This document shows positions 25,742 through 36,042 of a stretch of 64,000 nucleotides of DNA, in pieces (position 1 is the first letter of the stretch; each line of letters opens with the position of its first letter). The DNA is from an uncultured Prevotellaceae bacterium. Lineage in GTDB: Bacteria > Bacteroidota > Bacteroidia > Bacteroidales > Bacteroidaceae. Both the position numbers and the translations under genes were made by a program. A model generated the notes under the pieces. It was not told the DNA's origin. It did not search any database and saw only the letters and a program-made list of their open reading frames with translations. The stretch is taken from assembly GCA_900314755.1 (NCBI GenBank), contig OMWH01000007.1, positions 62,001-126,000 of the forward strand, written 5' to 3'.

Positions 25742-26155
25742 ATGATGAAATTACTACGTATTTTATTCGTCGCCATGGTAGTGATGATGACTACCGGAGC
25801 ATCAGCACAGACAGTCTATAACAGCAACGGAAGCAGTTGCGGAAAGATTGAGAATAACGGTACTGTTCGCAACAGCAGTGGTAGCACTATCGGACGTATC
25901 GACAGTGACGGTACCGTTCGTAATGGTAATGGCAGCAGTATCGGAAAGATAGACCGGGACGGTACCATTCGCAATAGTAATGGGAGCAGTATCGGAAAGG
26001 TAGAGAGTAATGGAACCGTACGCAATGGCAATGGCAGTAGCATTGGCAAGATTGAGAGCGATGGTACTGTCCGCAATGGTAGCGGAAGCAGCATCGGCAA
26101 GGTTTCCGGAGTACCCAAGGAGTGGGCAGCAGCCTATTTCTTCTTTTTCTTTTAA
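25742..26155 (+). CDS. Secreted 5-fold beta-flower-like repeat protein
   Basis: 137 aa from ATG 25742; the earlier in-frame start overlaps the promoter. A signal peptide (MMKLLRILFVAMVVMMTTGASA-Q) is followed by five full and one partial copy of a 17-residue repeat with the pattern N-x-x-G-S-x-I-G-K-I/V-x-x-D/N-G-T-V/I-R, and an aromatic tail ending in six Phe. Regular 17-residue blocks fit a closed fold with one blade per repeat, and it resembles the family named 5-fold beta-flower protein. No enzymatic residues are evident. It is transcribed alone, divergent from miaB. Function unknown. Confidence 0.75.
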   Translation: MMKLLRILFVAMVVMMTTGASAQTVYNSNGSSCGKIENNGTVRNSSGSTIGRIDSDGTVRNGNGSSIGKIDRDGTIRNSNGSSIGKVESNGTVRNGNGSSIGKIESDGTVRNGSGSSIGKVSGVPKEWAAAYFFFFF

Positions 26156-26182
26156 AAAGAATTAAACGAAAGATAGTATTTG

Positions 26183-27034
26183 ATGGAATTGATTAAAGAC
26201 AAGGAATTTGGTGGAGAACGTCCGTTATTCACCATTCATGACACACGATTAGAAAATATCACCATTACAGATGGTGAGAGTGGTATCAAACAATGTCAGA
26301 ACCTGGAAGCGAGCCATTGTCGTTTCTATGGGAAATACCCTTGGTGGCATGTTGACGGCGCATTGATCGAGGATTGTTATTTCGCATTGGATGCACGTTC
26401 TGCCATTTGGTATACCAATGACTTAGTGATGCGCCGCTGCCGTATTGACGCACCTAAGTTTTTCCGTGAAATGAAGAACGTGGAACTGGAAGATGTACAG
26501 ATATGCGATGCCGACGAGACATTCTGGAAAGTCGACGGACTGAAGCTGAAGAACGTCCGGCTGCATGGTGGCACCTATCCCTTCATGTTTTCTAAGAATA
26601 TCTATGTCGACGGACTGGAGAGCGACTCCAAGTATGTGTTCCAATATTGTGAGAACGTAGAGATACACCATGCCAAGATTCTCACCAAGGACTCATTCTG
26701 GGAGTGTGAGAATGTCACAATCTATGACTCAGAACTGGATGGAGAATACTTAGCATGGCACTCGAAGAATGTCCGCCTTGTCAACTGCCATCTTGCAGGA
26801 GAACAACTACTCTGCTACGCTGACAACCTCGTATTGGAGAACTGTACCTTCGATAAGGCATGTGACCGTATCTTTGAGTATTCTACTGTTGAGGCAGATA
26901 TCAAAGGACATATTGAGCATATTAAGAATCCTACCAGTGGACATATCGTGGCAGACTCTATCGGCTCTGTCACCATCGACGAGAATGTCCGCCAACCCAA
27001 CAACTGTGTGATTGAGGTAAGAGGTAAGAAGTAA
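26183..27034 (+). CDS. DUF3737 family protein (beta-helix-like)
   Basis: 283 aa, cytoplasmic, from ATG 26183. The sequence consists of short units (LENITI, LEASHCRFYG, IEDCYF, MRRCRID, VELEDVQI, LKLKNVRL, VRLVNCHL, LVLENCTF) typical of a right-handed beta-helix, and it matches the DUF3737 pattern, including KQCQNLEASHC and YPWWHVDG. Biochemical function unknown; the neighbour MalY enzyme is often nearby. The last codons (VRGKK) and TAA stop are produced by the GAGGTAA heptamer array that continues to the next start codon. Confidence 0.82.
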   Translation: MELIKDKEFGGERPLFTIHDTRLENITITDGESGIKQCQNLEASHCRFYGKYPWWHVDGALIEDCYFALDARSAIWYTNDLVMRRCRIDAPKFFREMKNVELEDVQICDADETFWKVDGLKLKNVRLHGGTYPFMFSKNIYVDGLESDSKYVFQYCENVEIHHAKILTKDSFWECENVTIYDSELDGEYLAWHSKNVRLVNCHLAGEQLLCYADNLVLENCTFDKACDRIFEYSTVEADIKGHIEHIKNPTSGHIVADSIGSVTIDENVRQPNNCVIEVRGKK

Positions 27035-27041
27035 GAGGTAT
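27014..27041. repeat. GAGGTAA heptamer array bridging DUF3737 and malY
   Basis: GAGGTAA, GAGGTAA, GAAGTAA, GAGGTAT. It supplies the TAA stop of DUF3737 (27032-27034) and most of the ATG of the next gene (27040-27042). Confidence 0.8.
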
Positions 27042-28215
27042 GAAATATAACTTTGACGAACTGACTGAGAGACGTGGCACCAGCTGTGTGAAGTGGGATG
27101 AGAGTCCCTCTGCGGATGTCATCCCCATGTGGGTTGCTGATATGGACTTTGCGGTGGCACCCGCCATTCAAGAGGCGATTAGGAAACGGGCTGAGCATGG
27201 CATCTTTGGCTATACCTATGTTCAAGAAGACTATTACGCAGCCATTATCTCATGGTTCCTGCGCCGCCATGGATGGAGAATCAAACGGGAGGAGATCCTC
27301 TACACTACCGGTGTCATTCCCGCCATGTCATGTGCTATCAAGGCTCTGACCATGTCCGGAGAGAAAGTGCTAATTCTCTCTCCTGACTATAATTGTTTCT
27401 TCTCTTCTATCCGAAATAACGGTTGTGAAGTTTCGGAGAGTGTGTTGCGACCAAGCCGCAACACAGAGGAACTGGTTTTTGAGATAGACTGGGAAGACTT
27501 CGAGAAGCGATGTGCAGACGAGAAGACCACCGTCTTTCTTCTTTGTAATCCCCATAATCCCACAGGACGAGTATGGACAAGAGAAGAACTGCAGCACATG
27601 ACAGATATCTGCCATCATCATCACGTCCGGATTATATCAGATGAGATTCATTGTGAACTCATTATGCCCGGACAACAGTTCTGTCCGATGGGTACCGTTG
27701 ATACTGATGCGATTATCCTCAACTCTCCATCTAAGTCATTCAATATCGCAGGACTGCAGGCGGCAAATATTATCTGCAAGGATGCGGAGACTCGCCGTCG
27801 AATAGACCGTGCCATCAATATCAATGAGGTATGCGACTTAAATCCTTTTGCCCCTGTGGCACTGAACGCCGCCTATAACGAGAGTGAGGACTGGATTGAT
27901 GCGCTTAACGAATACCTTTGGGACAACTACCAGGCACTCCGTTTGTTCTTTGAGAAGGAGCTTCCGCATTGTAAAGTCACTCATCTGGAAGGCACCTATC
28001 TTGTCTGGGTAGATGTTACCCATTATAGTAACAATGTGGAGGAACTCTGCGAGCACCTGCTGACAGAAGGTAAGGTTTGGGTGAATCCCGGTACGATGTA
28101 TGGTCCGGAAAGCGGTAAAGGTTATATCCGCATTAATATTGCCTGTCCACGTAGTCTGATGATGGAAGGTCTGAAACGAATTAAAGAATATATGAAAGAT
28201 GAAACAAAGAAGTGA
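27040..28215 (+). CDS. MalY/PatB-type PLP-dependent C-S lyase/aminotransferase
   Basis: 391 aa. Opens MKYNFDELTERRGTSCVKWD and has MWVADMDFAVAP, the hallmark of MalY/PatB cystathionine beta-lyases. The Schiff-base Lys is in LNSPSKSFNIAGLQ near residue 235, DEIHCEL binds the cofactor, and the substrate Arg lies in GYIRINIACPR. These enzymes cleave C-S bonds of cystathionine or cysteine conjugates, giving pyruvate, ammonia and a thiol. It starts 5 bp after DUF3737 within a heptamer array and overlaps an OPT transporter gene by 17 bp, so it may degrade amino acids or peptides taken up by that carrier. Confidence 0.86.
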   Translation: MKYNFDELTERRGTSCVKWDESPSADVIPMWVADMDFAVAPAIQEAIRKRAEHGIFGYTYVQEDYYAAIISWFLRRHGWRIKREEILYTTGVIPAMSCAIKALTMSGEKVLILSPDYNCFFSSIRNNGCEVSESVLRPSRNTEELVFEIDWEDFEKRCADEKTTVFLLCNPHNPTGRVWTREELQHMTDICHHHHVRIISDEIHCELIMPGQQFCPMGTVDTDAIILNSPSKSFNIAGLQAANIICKDAETRRRIDRAININEVCDLNPFAPVALNAAYNESEDWIDALNEYLWDNYQALRLFFEKELPHCKVTHLEGTYLVWVDVTHYSNNVEELCEHLLTEGKVWVNPGTMYGPESGKGYIRINIACPRSLMMEGLKRIKEYMKDETKK

Positions 28216-30076
28216 AGTCAACACCTGGTCTGTTACATGGGGTGTTCTCATGGCAGTACTGTTCTCAGCAGCCGCAGCATACCTGGGACTGAAGGTAGGT
28301 CAAGTTTTCGAGGCAGCCATTCCTATTGCCATTATCGCCGTGGGGGTCTCTGCCGCCGCCAAGCGTTCCAATGCTTTAAGAGAGAATGTCATCATCCAGT
28401 CGATTGGTGCTTGTTCTGGCGCTGTGGTAGCTGGTGCCATCTTCACCCTACCCGCCATCTATATCCTTCAAGCTAAATACCCTGAGATGTCTGCTGACTT
28501 CTTGAAGATATTCATCGCTTCCTTGTTGGGTGGCGTACTGGGTATCTTGTTCCTCATCCCTTTCCGCAAGTACTTCGTAGAGGCACCTCTGGAGCAATTC
28601 CCTTTCCCAGAGGCGACTGCCACTACACAAGTTCTGAAGAGTGGTGACAAAGGGGGCTCCCAGGCAAAGCCATTATTAATAGCAGGACTGGTGGGCGGAC
28701 TCTATGACTTCATCGTAGCAACCTTCGGTTGGTGGAATGAGAATGTGACCAGCCGAATGATACCCTTCGGTGAAGACCTTGCAGAGAAGGCAAAACTCGT
28801 TTTTAAGAACAATACAGGTGCTGCAGTCCTGGGCTTGGGTTATATCATCGGATTCCGCTATGCGTTGATTATCACATTGGGGTCTTTGTTCGTGTGGTGG
28901 CTGGTAGTTCCCGGTATGGCTTTATTCTTTCCTGATACAGTATTGAACCAATGGAACCCTGCCATTACTACTGCCGTTGGCGACATGTCCCCAGAACAGA
29001 TATTCACGTCGTATGGCAAGTCAATTGGTATTGGTGCCATTGCCATGGCAGGTATCATTGGCATCATCAAATCATGGGGTGTCATCAAGAGTGCGGTAGG
29101 ACTTGCCTCCAAAGCTGGAGCAACCGAGGAAGGACAACAAAGTACAGACCTTCCTTTTAAGTTCATTGCCTTTGCTTCTGTCATCACCCTTATCATCACA
29201 TTCCTCTTCTTCTGGTTTGGCGTGATGGACGGTAACATATTGTTTGCCGCTGTTGCCATCATCTTGACTGCCGTCATCGCCTTTTTGTTTACCACCGTTG
29301 CTGCTAACGCTATCGCCATCGTAGGCAGTAATCCTGTATCTGGCATGACCCTGATGACGCTTATCCTCGCCTCTGTCGTGATGGTTGCCGTAGGGTTGAA
29401 AGGGACAGGCGGCATGGTGGCAGCCCTGATCATGGGCGGTGTGGTATGTACGGCTCTCTCCATGGCAGGCTCTTTCATCACCGACTTGAAGATTGGTTAC
29501 TGGACAGATACGCTTCCCAAGAAGCAAGAGACCTGGAAATTCTTAGGCACACTGGTCAGTGCCGCCACTGTGGGTGGTGTGATGATGCTCCTCAACGAGA
29601 CCTACGGATTCGCCTCTGGTGCTCTCGCTGCTCCACAGGCTAATGCCATGGCTGCCGTGATAGACCCTTTGATGAATGGTGTCGGGGCACCATGGGTGCT
29701 CTATGCCATTGGTGCTGTCATTGCCATTATCCTGACACTCTGTAAGGTCCCTGCCCTTGCCTTTGCACTGGGTATGTTCATTCCTTTGGAACTGAATGTT
29801 CCACTGGTTTTCGGCGGTGCCATCAACTGGTATGTGACGACACGCTCTAAGGACAATGAGGTCAATAAGGAGCGTGGGGAGAAAGGTAACCTTATCGCCT
29901 CTGGCTTTATTGCCGGTGGTGCCTTAATGGGAGTGCTGAGTGCCCTGTTACGTTTCGGCGGCATCTCATTCGATTACGCAGAATGGTGGGCTAACCCCAT
30001 GAGTGAACTGCTCTCCCTTGTAGCCTATTGCTTGCTGATTGCCTATTTCATCCGGGCTACGAGAGTTACGAGATAG
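28199..30076 (+). CDS. OPT family oligopeptide transporter
   Basis: 625 aa integral membrane protein with about 15 hydrophobic helices. N-terminal TWGVLMAVLFSAAAAYLGLKVGQVFEAAIP and FPEATATTQVLK are typical of the bacterial OPT family, which imports short peptides or metal-chelate peptides with protons. It overlaps malY by 17 bp, so the two are translationally coupled. It converges with the S41 protease gene, with only 3 bp between stop codons. Confidence 0.88.
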   Translation: MKQRSEVNTWSVTWGVLMAVLFSAAAAYLGLKVGQVFEAAIPIAIIAVGVSAAAKRSNALRENVIIQSIGACSGAVVAGAIFTLPAIYILQAKYPEMSADFLKIFIASLLGGVLGILFLIPFRKYFVEAPLEQFPFPEATATTQVLKSGDKGGSQAKPLLIAGLVGGLYDFIVATFGWWNENVTSRMIPFGEDLAEKAKLVFKNNTGAAVLGLGYIIGFRYALIITLGSLFVWWLVVPGMALFFPDTVLNQWNPAITTAVGDMSPEQIFTSYGKSIGIGAIAMAGIIGIIKSWGVIKSAVGLASKAGATEEGQQSTDLPFKFIAFASVITLIITFLFFWFGVMDGNILFAAVAIILTAVIAFLFTTVAANAIAIVGSNPVSGMTLMTLILASVVMVAVGLKGTGGMVAALIMGGVVCTALSMAGSFITDLKIGYWTDTLPKKQETWKFLGTLVSAATVGGVMMLLNETYGFASGALAAPQANAMAAVIDPLMNGVGAPWVLYAIGAVIAIILTLCKVPALAFALGMFIPLELNVPLVFGGAINWYVTTRSKDNEVNKERGEKGNLIASGFIAGGALMGVLSALLRFGGISFDYAEWWANPMSELLSLVAYCLLIAYFIRATRVTR

Positions 30077-30079
30077 CCT

Positions 30080-31660
30080 TTACTGACCCATCAGTTCCAG
30101 AGCCCGGCATACAATATCATTCGTCTCATTCATGATGGCGAAATACTGACTCGTCTCCCAAAGGTCGCGGGCTACCAGGGCTTTAAGTTGCAGACGCAGA
30201 TAAGGCAGTGTCTTCTGCAGTTCCCCATCATCCTTCGGTTTGATCTTCTGCTTCTCAGCCTCAACAATGATGTCATCAGTCACCGACTGCGGAATCTCAA
30301 ACTGCTCTTTGAACTTCACAAAGGTCGGATATTTCTTCTTTAATTCCTTACGGTGCTGGTCGACATACCGCAGACTGGCATTGATGATAAAGGAACGTGC
30401 TGAGAGTTCCCGATGGAAACGGGTATATTTCATTGTATCCAGCGGTACGTAATAGTCGGGCATGATACCGCCGCCGCCATACACCACCCGATGCTCTTTC
30501 AAGGTGTAGTATTTGAGCGAGTCGGCAAAATGAATACTGTCGGCATGCATCAGTTCTCCACTCTTCAGGCGGTTCAGCACGTCTTTCGCATAATCCTCTG
30601 CCTTCCCCTTCTCATACGGTTTCTGGATGCAACGCCCAGAAGGGGTGTAGTAATGGGCGATGGTCAGACGAATCATCGAACCGTCAGGCAGATCGATGGG
30701 ACGCTGTACCAATCCTTTACCATAGGAACGGCGACCCACCACAAATCCACGGTCATGGTCCTGTATGGCTCCTGTCACGATCTCAGCGGCAGACGCCGAA
30801 TAGCTGTCTATCAAGACGACAACCTTTCCTTTCTCAAAGAGACCGTTCCCTTTTGCGCGATACTCATTACGAGGGGCACGCCGCCCTTGCGTATAGACTA
30901 TCAGATCATTATTCCCCAGAAACTCATTGGCGATGGCAACAGCTGCATGGAGATAACCACCGCCATTCTCCTGCAGGTCAAGGATAAGCGACTGCATCCC
31001 CTCACCAGTCAGTTTCATGAGACTCTGGCAGAACTCCTCATGCGTCTGGGCGCCGAAATTACCAATACGGATATAGCCGACACCCGGACGTATCATATAA
31101 GCGGCATCAATAGACTTGACAGGTATCTTATCACGAGTGATGACAAATTTCAAGGTATCGGCAATACCCCGGCGGACAATTCCCAGACGCACCTTCGTCC
31201 CTTTCGGACCGCGCAGTCGTCGCATAATCTCTTCCTTGGGCATAGAGACACCCGCTATCGTAGTGTCATTCACATAGACGATACGGTCACCGGCAAGAAC
31301 ACCTTGTTTCTCCGAGGGACCTCCAACGACAGGTTGGATAACGAGCAGTGTGTCCTCCACCATATTAAACTGCACACCGATACCCTCAAAGTTCCCTTGC
31401 AACGGTTCGTTCGCCTGTTTCACCTCTTTAGCTGTCATATAACTGCTATGAGGATCCATCTTCTCTATCATCCCCCTGATACCGTCCTCCACGAGTTTCT
31501 GCTCATCGACACTGTCCACATAGAGATTAGAGATTGCCATCTCCGCAATCTGCAGTTTACGCAAAGGGCTGTCCTCACCCATGTTGATACGTATCTGGGC
31601 ATGAGAGACAAGGGGGAGTAGCGATAGAACAGCTACAAACAGGACATTCTTCTTAATCAT
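30080..31660 (-). CDS. S41 family C-terminal processing peptidase
   Basis: 526 aa from the ATG of [11 protein letters not shown], overlapping the parE stop by 8 bp; a longer start would run deep into parE. Signal peptide to SHAQ, N-terminal helical region, PDZ domain about 65-160 ([34 protein letters not shown]), then the S41 core with catalytic Ser in [14 protein letters not shown] and Lys in SYGKGLVQ. CtpA-like proteases trim periplasmic or envelope proteins from the C-terminus. Last gene of the GNAT-parE-ctp operon. Confidence 0.9.
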   Translation of the reverse strand: MIKKNVLFVAVLSLLPLVSHAQIRINMGEDSPLRKLQIAEMAISNLYVDSVDEQKLVEDGIRGMIEKMDPHSSYMTAKEVKQANEPLQGNFEGIGVQFNMVEDTLLVIQPVVGGPSEKQGVLAGDRIVYVNDTTIAGVSMPKEEIMRRLRGPKGTKVRLGIVRRGIADTLKFVITRDKIPVKSIDAAYMIRPGVGYIRIGNFGAQTHEEFCQSLMKLTGEGMQSLILDLQENGGGYLHAAVAIANEFLGNNDLIVYTQGRRAPRNEYRAKGNGLFEKGKVVVLIDSYSASAAEIVTGAIQDHDRGFVVGRRSYGKGLVQRPIDLPDGSMIRLTIAHYYTPSGRCIQKPYEKGKAEDYAKDVLNRLKSGELMHADSIHFADSLKYYTLKEHRVVYGGGGIMPDYYVPLDTMKYTRFHRELSARSFIINASLRYVDQHRKELKKKYPTFVKFKEQFEIPQSVTDDIIVEAEKQKIKPKDDGELQKTLPYLRLQLKALVARDLWETSQYFAIMNETNDIVCRALELMGQ

Positions 31661-33587
31661 ATTCTTCCTCCTCCGGGCGGTCTTCCTCGATGACGAGGTT
31701 GTCAATAATAAAGTTCTGGCGCTCCATGGTGTTCTTACCCATATAATACTCAAGGAGTTTCTGCACCTGGTCATTCTTATGGAGGGTCACCTGTTCCAAG
31801 CGGATGTCAGGACCGATAAAGCCAGCGAACTCCTCGGGGCTTATCTCTCCAAGACCCTTGAAGCGGGTGATCTCCGGGTCAGGACCTAACTCCTGTATCG
31901 CCTTCACACGCTCTTCCTCACTATAACAGTAACGGGTGACGAAGTCGCCCTTCTTACCATCCTCACGCATCGCTTTGTCGCGAATCTTCGTCCTGCGGTT
32001 ACGGACACGGAACAGGGGAGTCTGCAGCACATAGACATGTCCTTTCTTGATGAGTTCCGGGAAGAACTGCAAGAAGAAAGTGATAATCAACAGACGGATA
32101 TGCATACCATCGACATCGGCATCAGTAGCCACTATCACCTTATTATATCTAAGGGTGTCCAGTCCCTCCTCGATATCCAATGCAGCCTGCAGGAGGTTAA
32201 ACTCCTCATTCTCATAGACCACCTTCTTGGTAAGTCCGAAGGAGTTCAGAGGTTTTCCACGCAACGAGAACACTGCCTGAGTATTCACGTCACGGCTCTT
32301 GGTAATACTTCCGCTTGCTGAGTCACCCTCGGTGATGAAGATACACGACTCCTCCTTGCGGTCGTTCTTGGCATCACTGAAATGGATACGGCAGTCACGC
32401 AGCTTACGGTTATGCAGGTTAGCCTTCTTAGCACGCTCACGAGCCAGTTTCGTCACACCAGCCATCGCCTTACGCTCCCGCTCCGACTCCTTGATCTTCT
32501 GCTCCAGCACTTCCACCACATCCTGATGGATATGCAGGTAGTTGTCGACCTCCTGCTTGACGAAATCACCGATATATTTGTTGATGCTCACACCATCCGG
32601 TGACATCGTGGTAGACCCTAACTTGATCTTTGTCTGACTCTCGAAGATGGGCTCCTCGACATTGATGGAGATAGCGGCAACGATACCCGTTCGGATATCC
32701 CCATACTCATACTTGTTGAAGAACTCCTTGATGGTACGGGCGATATGCTCCTTGAAGGCACTCTGATGCGTACCACCCTGTGTGGTATGCTGACCGTTGA
32801 CGAAAGAGTAGTACTCCTCACCGTATTGGTTGGCATGGGTAAAGGCAATCTCGATATCCTCTCCCTGTAAATGGATAATGGGATAGAGCGCGTCATTCGT
32901 CATGCGGTCTTTCAACAGGTCCTCCAACCCATGACGGCTCAGTATGCGACGACCGTTATACATAATGGTCAGTCCGATATTCAGATAGGTATAGTTGCGG
33001 AGCATGTTCTCCACAATCTCATCATGGAACTGGTAGTTGACGAATTTCGTGTTATCGGGCTCAAAGTAGATATATGTTCCATTCTCGTCCTGGGTGGGCT
33101 CTGTCACGTCACTGACCAGTTCGCCACACTCGAAGACAGCCTTACGCACCTTGCCGTCGCGGTAGCTATGCACCTCGAAACGACTGCTCAACGCATTGAC
33201 AGCCTTCACACCCACACCATTCAGACCGATGGACTTCTTGAAAGCCTTCGAGTCGAACTTACCACTGGTATTCAGGATACTGACCGACTCGATGAGTTTT
33301 CCCTGTGGGATACCACGACCATAGTCACGGACGGAGATACGGAGATGATCCTCTACCGTTACCTCAATGCGGTCGCCCGCCTTCATCTTAAACTCGTCGA
33401 TAGAGTTGTCGAAGACCTCCTTCAGCAACACATAGATTCCGTCTTCTGCGGAGGAACCGTCACCCAAGCGACCGATATACATACCGGGACGGAGCCGGAT
33501 ATGCTGCAGTCCGGTTAAGGTTTGTATATTACCCTCGTCATAGTTGACGGTTTCTTGACTCTCCACGATGTTTTTCTCTTCGCTCAT
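31653..33587 (-). CDS. parE: DNA topoisomerase IV subunit B
   Basis: 644 aa type IIA topoisomerase ATPase subunit. GHKL ATPase: EVFDNSIDE near residue 60, GRGIPQG, and [14 protein letters not shown]. The TOPRIM domain has EGDSASGSI and [10 protein letters not shown]. The EGDSASGS form, rather than the EGDSAGGS of GyrB, points to ParE. With ParC it separates daughter chromosomes. Preceded by a GNAT gene (6 bp) and followed by an S41 protease gene (8-bp overlap). An acidic tail ends [11 protein letters not shown]. Confidence 0.9.
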   Translation of the reverse strand: MSEEKNIVESQETVNYDEGNIQTLTGLQHIRLRPGMYIGRLGDGSSAEDGIYVLLKEVFDNSIDEFKMKAGDRIEVTVEDHLRISVRDYGRGIPQGKLIESVSILNTSGKFDSKAFKKSIGLNGVGVKAVNALSSRFEVHSYRDGKVRKAVFECGELVSDVTEPTQDENGTYIYFEPDNTKFVNYQFHDEIVENMLRNYTYLNIGLTIMYNGRRILSRHGLEDLLKDRMTNDALYPIIHLQGEDIEIAFTHANQYGEEYYSFVNGQHTTQGGTHQSAFKEHIARTIKEFFNKYEYGDIRTGIVAAISINVEEPIFESQTKIKLGSTTMSPDGVSINKYIGDFVKQEVDNYLHIHQDVVEVLEQKIKESERERKAMAGVTKLARERAKKANLHNRKLRDCRIHFSDAKNDRKEESCIFITEGDSASGSITKSRDVNTQAVFSLRGKPLNSFGLTKKVVYENEEFNLLQAALDIEEGLDTLRYNKVIVATDADVDGMHIRLLIITFFLQFFPELIKKGHVYVLQTPLFRVRNRRTKIRDKAMREDGKKGDFVTRYCYSEEERVKAIQELGPDPEITRFKGLGEISPEEFAGFIGPDIRLEQVTLHKNDQVQKLLEYYMGKNTMERQNFIIDNLVIEEDRPEEEEYD

Positions 33588-33593
33588 ATCTCT

Positions 33594-34748
33594 TTACAAA
33601 CTTTTCTTATAACAGCGGCGACGCTTGTGTTGTTCATGCTCCAGGTACTGCCATTGCGACTGTACCTTCTCGTTGGTCTCCATCTCCACATTGGTCTCAC
33701 CCCACTTGAAACCGTATTTCTGGTACTTGGGAATCAGGTCATAGAACAATAGTGCATTGGCACCTTTCTGCTGGTATTCCGGCAGGAAACCAATGAGCAG
33801 CAGGTCCAGACACTCCGCCTGGTGGAACTTCAAGGCTTTCAGACAGTGCCACCAGCCAAAGGGGAACAACCGTCCGTTCTTACATTTCTGCAGGGCTCGT
33901 GTCATACTGGTGATGCTGATGCCCACACCGATGATGTCATGCCCGGGGGTGTTCCAGTCCTCTATCAGGCAGAGCATATCCATGTCGAGCATGGGAAAGT
34001 ACATCTTCAGGTACTCGTCAATCTGCGCCTCTGTCATCTGTGAGAAGCCATAGATGTTCTGATACGACTTATTGATGACATCAAGCACCTTACGTCCTAT
34101 CTGCTCCTTGCCCATGATCTGACTGCGCTTGGGATGTGTGGGATGCAGGTTATAGCGTTTCATCACCATCTGGGCTATCTTCTGGTATTTCTCTGGCATG
34201 TCACCTTTGGGTACGATGAGTTTATACTCCACATAGTCATTGTCTTTCTCCCATCCTCCCAGCTGCTCCATATGACGGGGATAATAGTCGTAATTATAGA
34301 TGGTAGACATGGTGCCCAACTGGTCGAAGCCCTCGATGAGCATGCCCTCCGGGTCAAGGTCGGTGAAACCGAGCGGTCCCACGATCTGGGTCATCCCCTT
34401 CTCCTTACCCCATGCGGCAACAGCGTCAAACAAGGCACGTGACACTTCCATGTCGTCGATGAAGTCGACCCACCCGAATCGCACACTCTTCGTGTCCCAA
34501 TGGTCATTGGCACGGTGATTGATAATTCCTGCTATGCGCCCGACAACCTTACCGTCACGATAGGCAAGGAAATAGTCTGCCTCACAAAACTCAAAGGCAG
34601 CGTTCTTGTCCTTACGCAACGTATGCATCTCGTCATTGTGCAGGTTCGGGGCATCGTAAGGGTTGTCACGATAGAGGTCATAGTGAAACTGGATGAAGGC
34701 TTCCAGACTTTTCTTGTCGTCTACTTTACGGATAGTTACTGATGACAT
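33594..34748 (-). CDS. GNAT-like N-acetyltransferase family protein
   Basis: 384 aa cytoplasmic protein. The N-terminal half has an acetyltransferase pattern with DYFLAYRDGKVVGRIAGIINHRAND around residues 58-82 and VGPLGFTDLDPEGMLIEGF further on; the C-terminal half, with LLIGFLPEYQQKGANALLFYDLI, is a second GNAT-like unit with an acetyl-CoA-binding loop. The family is common in Bacteroidales but its substrate is not known. First gene of a parE operon, with a consensus promoter at 34776-34807. Confidence 0.72.
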   Translation of the reverse strand: MSSVTIRKVDDKKSLEAFIQFHYDLYRDNPYDAPNLHNDEMHTLRKDKNAAFEFCEADYFLAYRDGKVVGRIAGIINHRANDHWDTKSVRFGWVDFIDDMEVSRALFDAVAAWGKEKGMTQIVGPLGFTDLDPEGMLIEGFDQLGTMSTIYNYDYYPRHMEQLGGWEKDNDYVEYKLIVPKGDMPEKYQKIAQMVMKRYNLHPTHPKRSQIMGKEQIGRKVLDVINKSYQNIYGFSQMTEAQIDEYLKMYFPMLDMDMLCLIEDWNTPGHDIIGVGISITSMTRALQKCKNGRLFPFGWWHCLKALKFHQAECLDLLLIGFLPEYQQKGANALLFYDLIPKYQKYGFKWGETNVEMETNEKVQSQWQYLEHEQHKRRRCYKKSL

Positions 34749-34775
34749 GTTGGCTTCACATTATAATACTTCATG

Positions 34776-34807
34776 CAAAGATACGAAAAAACCAACAAAC
34801 ACGCAAA
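34776..34807 (-). promoter_or_regulatory. Promoter of the GNAT-parE-ctp operon
   Basis: On the minus strand TTTG (34807-34804), 20-bp spacer, TATCTTTG (34783-34776). The ATG at 34748 follows 27 bp later. Full consensus match. Confidence 0.76.
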
Positions 34808-34810
34808 GTT

Positions 34811-36037
34811 TTAACCTATTTTACGGCAAATAAACAACTGATGTGAACCATCCGACAGGGTTGTTCCGAAAATGAACACATCTCCTCCGTCCCTGAGTTT
34901 CAGTTTCTTACGCAGTTGCTCAGCGGTCATGGGGAAGTTGCGGACGGCAATATTTGCTTTGTCGATACCAGCCAAGGCATGCTTTAACTCCTGTTTGTTC
35001 ATCGAGGTCATCGTCTTAACCACGAACTGTCTGCCTGGGAAATCCTTCACCTTATGGTCGGAAACGAAGAGGTGGGAGTTAGTCGACAACGGCTCCACGG
35101 CAAACGCTTCTGCCACTTCTCCGAAGCATCCTGCCTTCATGATACTGGCATTCGGCTCGTAAAGATAAAGTTCCCTGAAAGTTCCCTCCGTGGGAACTAG
35201 GGATTCCCACCGTGGGAATGATGCGTTCCCACCGTGGGAATGATGCGTTCCCACCGTGGGAATAACCCGGAAAGTCCTATCTCCATCAACGCAAACCAAT
35301 AGGGGGTTCGTAGGAAGGTCCTTTCGGATGACCAGCAACAGCTCTTTGCACTCGTTGTCAACACTGACGATATGCACCTCACTTACCCCTCCTAAGTCAC
35401 TGACAGCCTTTCGCCAGTCGAGCATCGGCGACAGTTTGAGGATGATACGGTCGGCTTTTTCCTTCAGCAAGGGAAGCAGTTCGAGGACATTGGGTGTACA
35501 GTCTTCGATGCCATAGGTGCGACTGCCATGCTGATCCCTTCGTGCCGGGTCGAGGAAGAGGGCATCGACAGGCGGCATCTCCTTTAGGAAATCTTCTGCT
35601 TCCGCACAGACCACCTCAGCCTCCAATCCTAACTGCTGGAAGTTATGGCGGGCGATGTCACACAAGTCCGCATTCCTTTCGACGTAGGTCCGCTTCCCAA
35701 ACTGTTGCGACATCCAATAGAAGTCAATGCCGAAGCCGCCTGTCAGGTCGACAAACGTTCCCTTCTCAGAAGGAGAGGGGGCAGGGGTGAGGCTTCCCTT
35801 GTACCGAGCCGTCTGCTCACTGGAACACTGTTCCATATTCAGGTGAGGAGGATAGATAATGCCGTCAATGGCTGCCCACGAGGGCAGTTTCCGCCTTGCC
35901 GTCTGCCAGCCGGCAATCTGCTGCAAGGCAAAAGACATATCCACCTCTGCCGACTTCCCCCCACTCAGGGCAAGTCGTCTGACATCATCCATGCGGTGCT
36001 CCTGTACATACTGCCATGTCGCCTCGTTGACTTTCAT
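34811..36037 (-). CDS. Class I SAM-dependent methyltransferase with THUMP-like domain
   Basis: 408 aa. Helical N-terminus, then a SAM-binding core FVDLTGGFGIDFYWMSQ near residue 92, YVERN, and a DALFLDPARRD motif IV near residue 155. The C-terminus (LKLRDGGDVFIFGTTLSDGSHQLFICRK) matches the THUMP-like domain, so RNA is the likely substrate. Residues 259-286 (within VIPTVGTHHSHGGNASFP and what follows) are encoded by four tandem 22-bp palindromic units, an insertion between the catalytic and THUMP-like parts. Single-gene transcript from a promoter at 36043-36077. Confidence 0.78.
   Translation of the reverse strand: MKVNEATWQYVQEHRMDDVRRLALSGGKSAEVDMSFALQQIAGWQTARRKLPSWAAIDGIIYPPHLNMEQCSSEQTARYKGSLTPAPSPSEKGTFVDLTGGFGIDFYWMSQQFGKRTYVERNADLCDIARHNFQQLGLEAEVVCAEAEDFLKEMPPVDALFLDPARRDQHGSRTYGIEDCTPNVLELLPLLKEKADRIILKLSPMLDWRKAVSDLGGVSEVHIVSVDNECKELLLVIRKDLPTNPLLVCVDGDRTFRVIPTVGTHHSHGGNASFPRWESLVPTEGTFRELYLYEPNASIMKAGCFGEVAEAFAVEPLSTNSHLFVSDHKVKDFPGRQFVVKTMTSMNKQELKHALAGIDKANIAVRNFPMTAEQLRKKLKLRDGGDVFIFGTTLSDGSHQLFICRKIG
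35182..35262. repeat. Four-copy 22-bp tandem palindrome inside the methyltransferase gene
   Basis: Palindromes TTCCCtCCGTGGGAA (35182-35196) and TTCCCACCGTGGGAA (35204-35218, 35226-35240, 35248-35262) recur at exactly 22 bp. Each is two perfect 7-bp arms around a single C (the first copy has one mismatch), with 7-bp spacers; two spacers are TGATGCG. The gene stays open through all copies. Confidence 0.9.
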
Positions 36038-36042
36038 GCTTG

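Noticed and set aside
30413-31621. 402-codon open frame on the plus strand opposite the S41 peptidase gene
   Set aside because: It is antisense to a clear protease with all catalytic motifs, has no family features, and no promoter precedes it.
35182-35262. 22-bp palindromes as a CRISPR array
   Set aside because: Spacers are only 7 bp and two are identical; the repeats lie in an open coding frame.
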